DNA of 64,000 nucleotides from Ruegeria sp. Alg231-54 (lineage in GTDB: Bacteria > Pseudomonadota > Alphaproteobacteria > Rhodobacterales > Rhodobacteraceae), in the NCBI RefSeq assembly GCF_900143525.1, contig NZ_FREZ01000004.1, positions 1 to 64,000 of the forward strand. The letters are read 5' to 3'. The notes beneath the pieces were generated by a model, which was given only the letters and a program-made list of their open reading frames with translations, was not told the DNA's origin and made no database searches. Below are positions 62,911 through 64,000 of the stretch, in pieces; the stretch's first letter is position 1, and each line of letters opens with the position of its first letter. The position numbers were made by a program, and so were the translations under genes.

Positions 62911-64000
62911 TTGGCTGAGACCTCCGTGGGCAACGTCAGGACCATGCCAAACGCGCCAAGTTTCAGGATGCAGGGTAGTACCGCATAAGCCAGATTGAGT
63001 GTTTCCAGGGCTTGGGCGGAATTCGATTGGCCAGGTGAAAAGCCGCTGCGTTCCAGCAGGGGCAATGTAAAGAAGGCGGCAAGCGCGAGGCCCAGTTTGC
63101 CCGCAAAGGACCAGATGCCGAACGCGGCTGAGGCGTTCAGGCCGGCGCGGGTCAAAACGACCGAGAACATGGCCGGCAGGACCACCATATCGGCCCCAAG
63201 TGCCGCACCCGAGGCAAGGCAGATCAGAGCAAAGCCCAAAAGCTCACCCGCCGGCAACATCGCAGCCCCAATAAAGCCGGCTATGGACAGCGGCATTGCG
63301 ATGATCAGTGTCTGTTTCGGACCAATGCGATTGCTGAGCTTGGCCCAAAGCGGCACACTGGCGCCGGCGCTGAGGAAAAACAGGATCAACAAGGGACCCG
63401 CCTTGCCCGGCAATTGCAGCCTGTCTTCGACGAAGAACAGAAACAGGGTTGAGGTGATGGCTACCGGCAAACTGTTTACCAACGCCAGCGCCAATAGTCG
63501 CAATGCCCCGGCCTGACCCAGCCCTGCGAAAGACAGGCCCTCGCCAGTAATCGGCGTGCGCCGCCACATCGGGAATGTCAGCGCGATGGTTACAATCGAC
63601 AGGACGCCCAGAAACAACCCAAAGGCGGGGTATCCCTGTGCGCTCGCCCCTAAAGCGACGAACAGGGCGGGTGCGCTGGCAGCAATGACAACCCCCGCCA
63701 ATTGTCCACCTTCACGGAAGGCTGCCAGCGACATCAGCTCTTTTGAGTCTGGTGTTTTGGCCAGCGTGGCGCTGCGCCCGTAAAGCAGGATGGTCCCGAG
63801 GCTGTAGGCCGAGAACAGCAGGATCAGGATCAAGATCAGCGATGTCACGCTTGCGCCCTGTGGCAAGGCAAAGAGCAGCGGAAAGCCAACCGCCAGCCCA
63901 ACGGCGGCCATAGCGGCGAACGCCAACTGACCCTTCGGCCATCGGTCAATCGCCCAGCCTATCAGCGGGTCTTGCACAAGATCCACAAGCCGGATCAACA
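62907..64000 (-). CDS. MFS transporter (GPH-type), 5' end beyond window
   Basis: At least 364 residues of a major-facilitator protein with about ten visible membrane helices. DLVQDPLIGWAIDRWPKG is the loop 2-3 motif of the GPH (glycoside-pentoside-hexuronide) group. The start is outside the window. In many alphaproteobacteria an MFS carrier of this kind heads the DUF3833 and lipid-modification cluster. The substrate is unknown. Confidence 0.85.
   Translation of the reverse strand, partial: LIRLVDLVQDPLIGWAIDRWPKGQLAFAAMAAVGLAVGFPLLFALPQGASVTSLILILILLFSAYSLGTILLYGRSATLAKTPDSKELMSLAAFREGGQLAGVVIAASAPALFVALGASAQGYPAFGLFLGVLSIVTIALTFPMWRRTPITGEGLSFAGLGQAGALRLLALALVNSLPVAITSTLFLFFVEDRLQLPGKAGPLLILFFLSAGASVPLWAKLSNRIGPKQTLIIAMPLSIAGFIGAAMLPAGELLGFALICLASGAALGADMVVLPAMFSVVLTRAGLNASAAFGIWSFAGKLGLALAAFFTLPLLERSGFSPGQSNSAQALETLNLAYAVLPCILKLGAFGMVLTLPTEVSAK

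Overview
The window looks like chromosomal DNA of a marine alphaproteobacterium of the Roseobacter group (Rhodobacteraceae). Grounds: moderately high GC, a TRAP transporter as the carbon importer, alphaproteobacterial tuf, tRNA-Lys, small-porin and IalB-type sequences, and paired DUF3833 genes beside an MFS carrier. No species is claimed.

Layout. 1-6515: housekeeping and general genes (tuf 3' end, RidA, threonine aldolase, AraC regulator, TPR protein, rpe), with an IS1595-family element pressed against the aldolase 3' end. 6516-7419: non-coding, holding two copies of a dispersed repeat seen again at 23367 and 30098. 7420-23211: a large catabolic locus. It has a GntR/FCD regulator, three Gfo/Idh/MocA oxidoreductases, a TRAP transporter, a protein shaped like a fused dehydroshikimate dehydratase-HPPD, a shikimate-dehydrogenase-like enzyme, a citryl-CoA-lyase-like enzyme, a cupin-like protein, a TIM-barrel isomerase, a CoA-acylating aldehyde dehydrogenase and a ThDP enzyme. 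Genes are tightly coupled, and the same 17-bp palindrome stands before the two transcriptional blocks. 23695-28219: a minus-strand operon of Rieske oxygenase, glyoxalase-like, cupin, glutamine-synthetase-like and MetX-like genes, facing an Lrp/AsnC regulator, with a perfect match to the E. coli Lrp consensus between them.

29253-30069 is a decayed IS6 element. 30426-43556 is one giant autotransporter gene (about 4376 aa, about 54 glycine-rich passenger repeats) followed by a small IalB-like secreted protein. 44221-45954 is IS481 debris that has fused to a LysE exporter gene. 46289-47856 holds two C1-folate genes. 48322-54135 is a cassette of two DUF3604 (PHP-like) secreted proteins around a sulfatase; the first DUF3604 gene carries a TGA at a conserved Trp codon. 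54325-56431 is a decayed module (caspase-associated fragment, alpha/beta hydrolase with a stop and a frameshift, HTH gene), ending at a 45-bp tRNA-Lys 3' fragment that looks like an integration scar. From 57321 the sequence is ordinary again: an ExbB-ExbD-ExbD-TonB operon, a porin, two DUF3833 proteins and an MFS carrier cut by the window end.

The most interesting point is in the catabolic locus. The dehydratase domain of the fusion protein has lost nearly all known metal and catalytic residues (E134 to M, D165 to N, H168 to F, E239 to A), while the HPPD-like half keeps its H-H-E triad. Together with a ThDP enzyme, an acylating aldehyde dehydrogenase and a citryl-CoA-lyase-like enzyme, this suggests a ring-opening pathway for a cyclohexane-type acid or cyclitol that is not classical quinate degradation. 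The pathway is inference.
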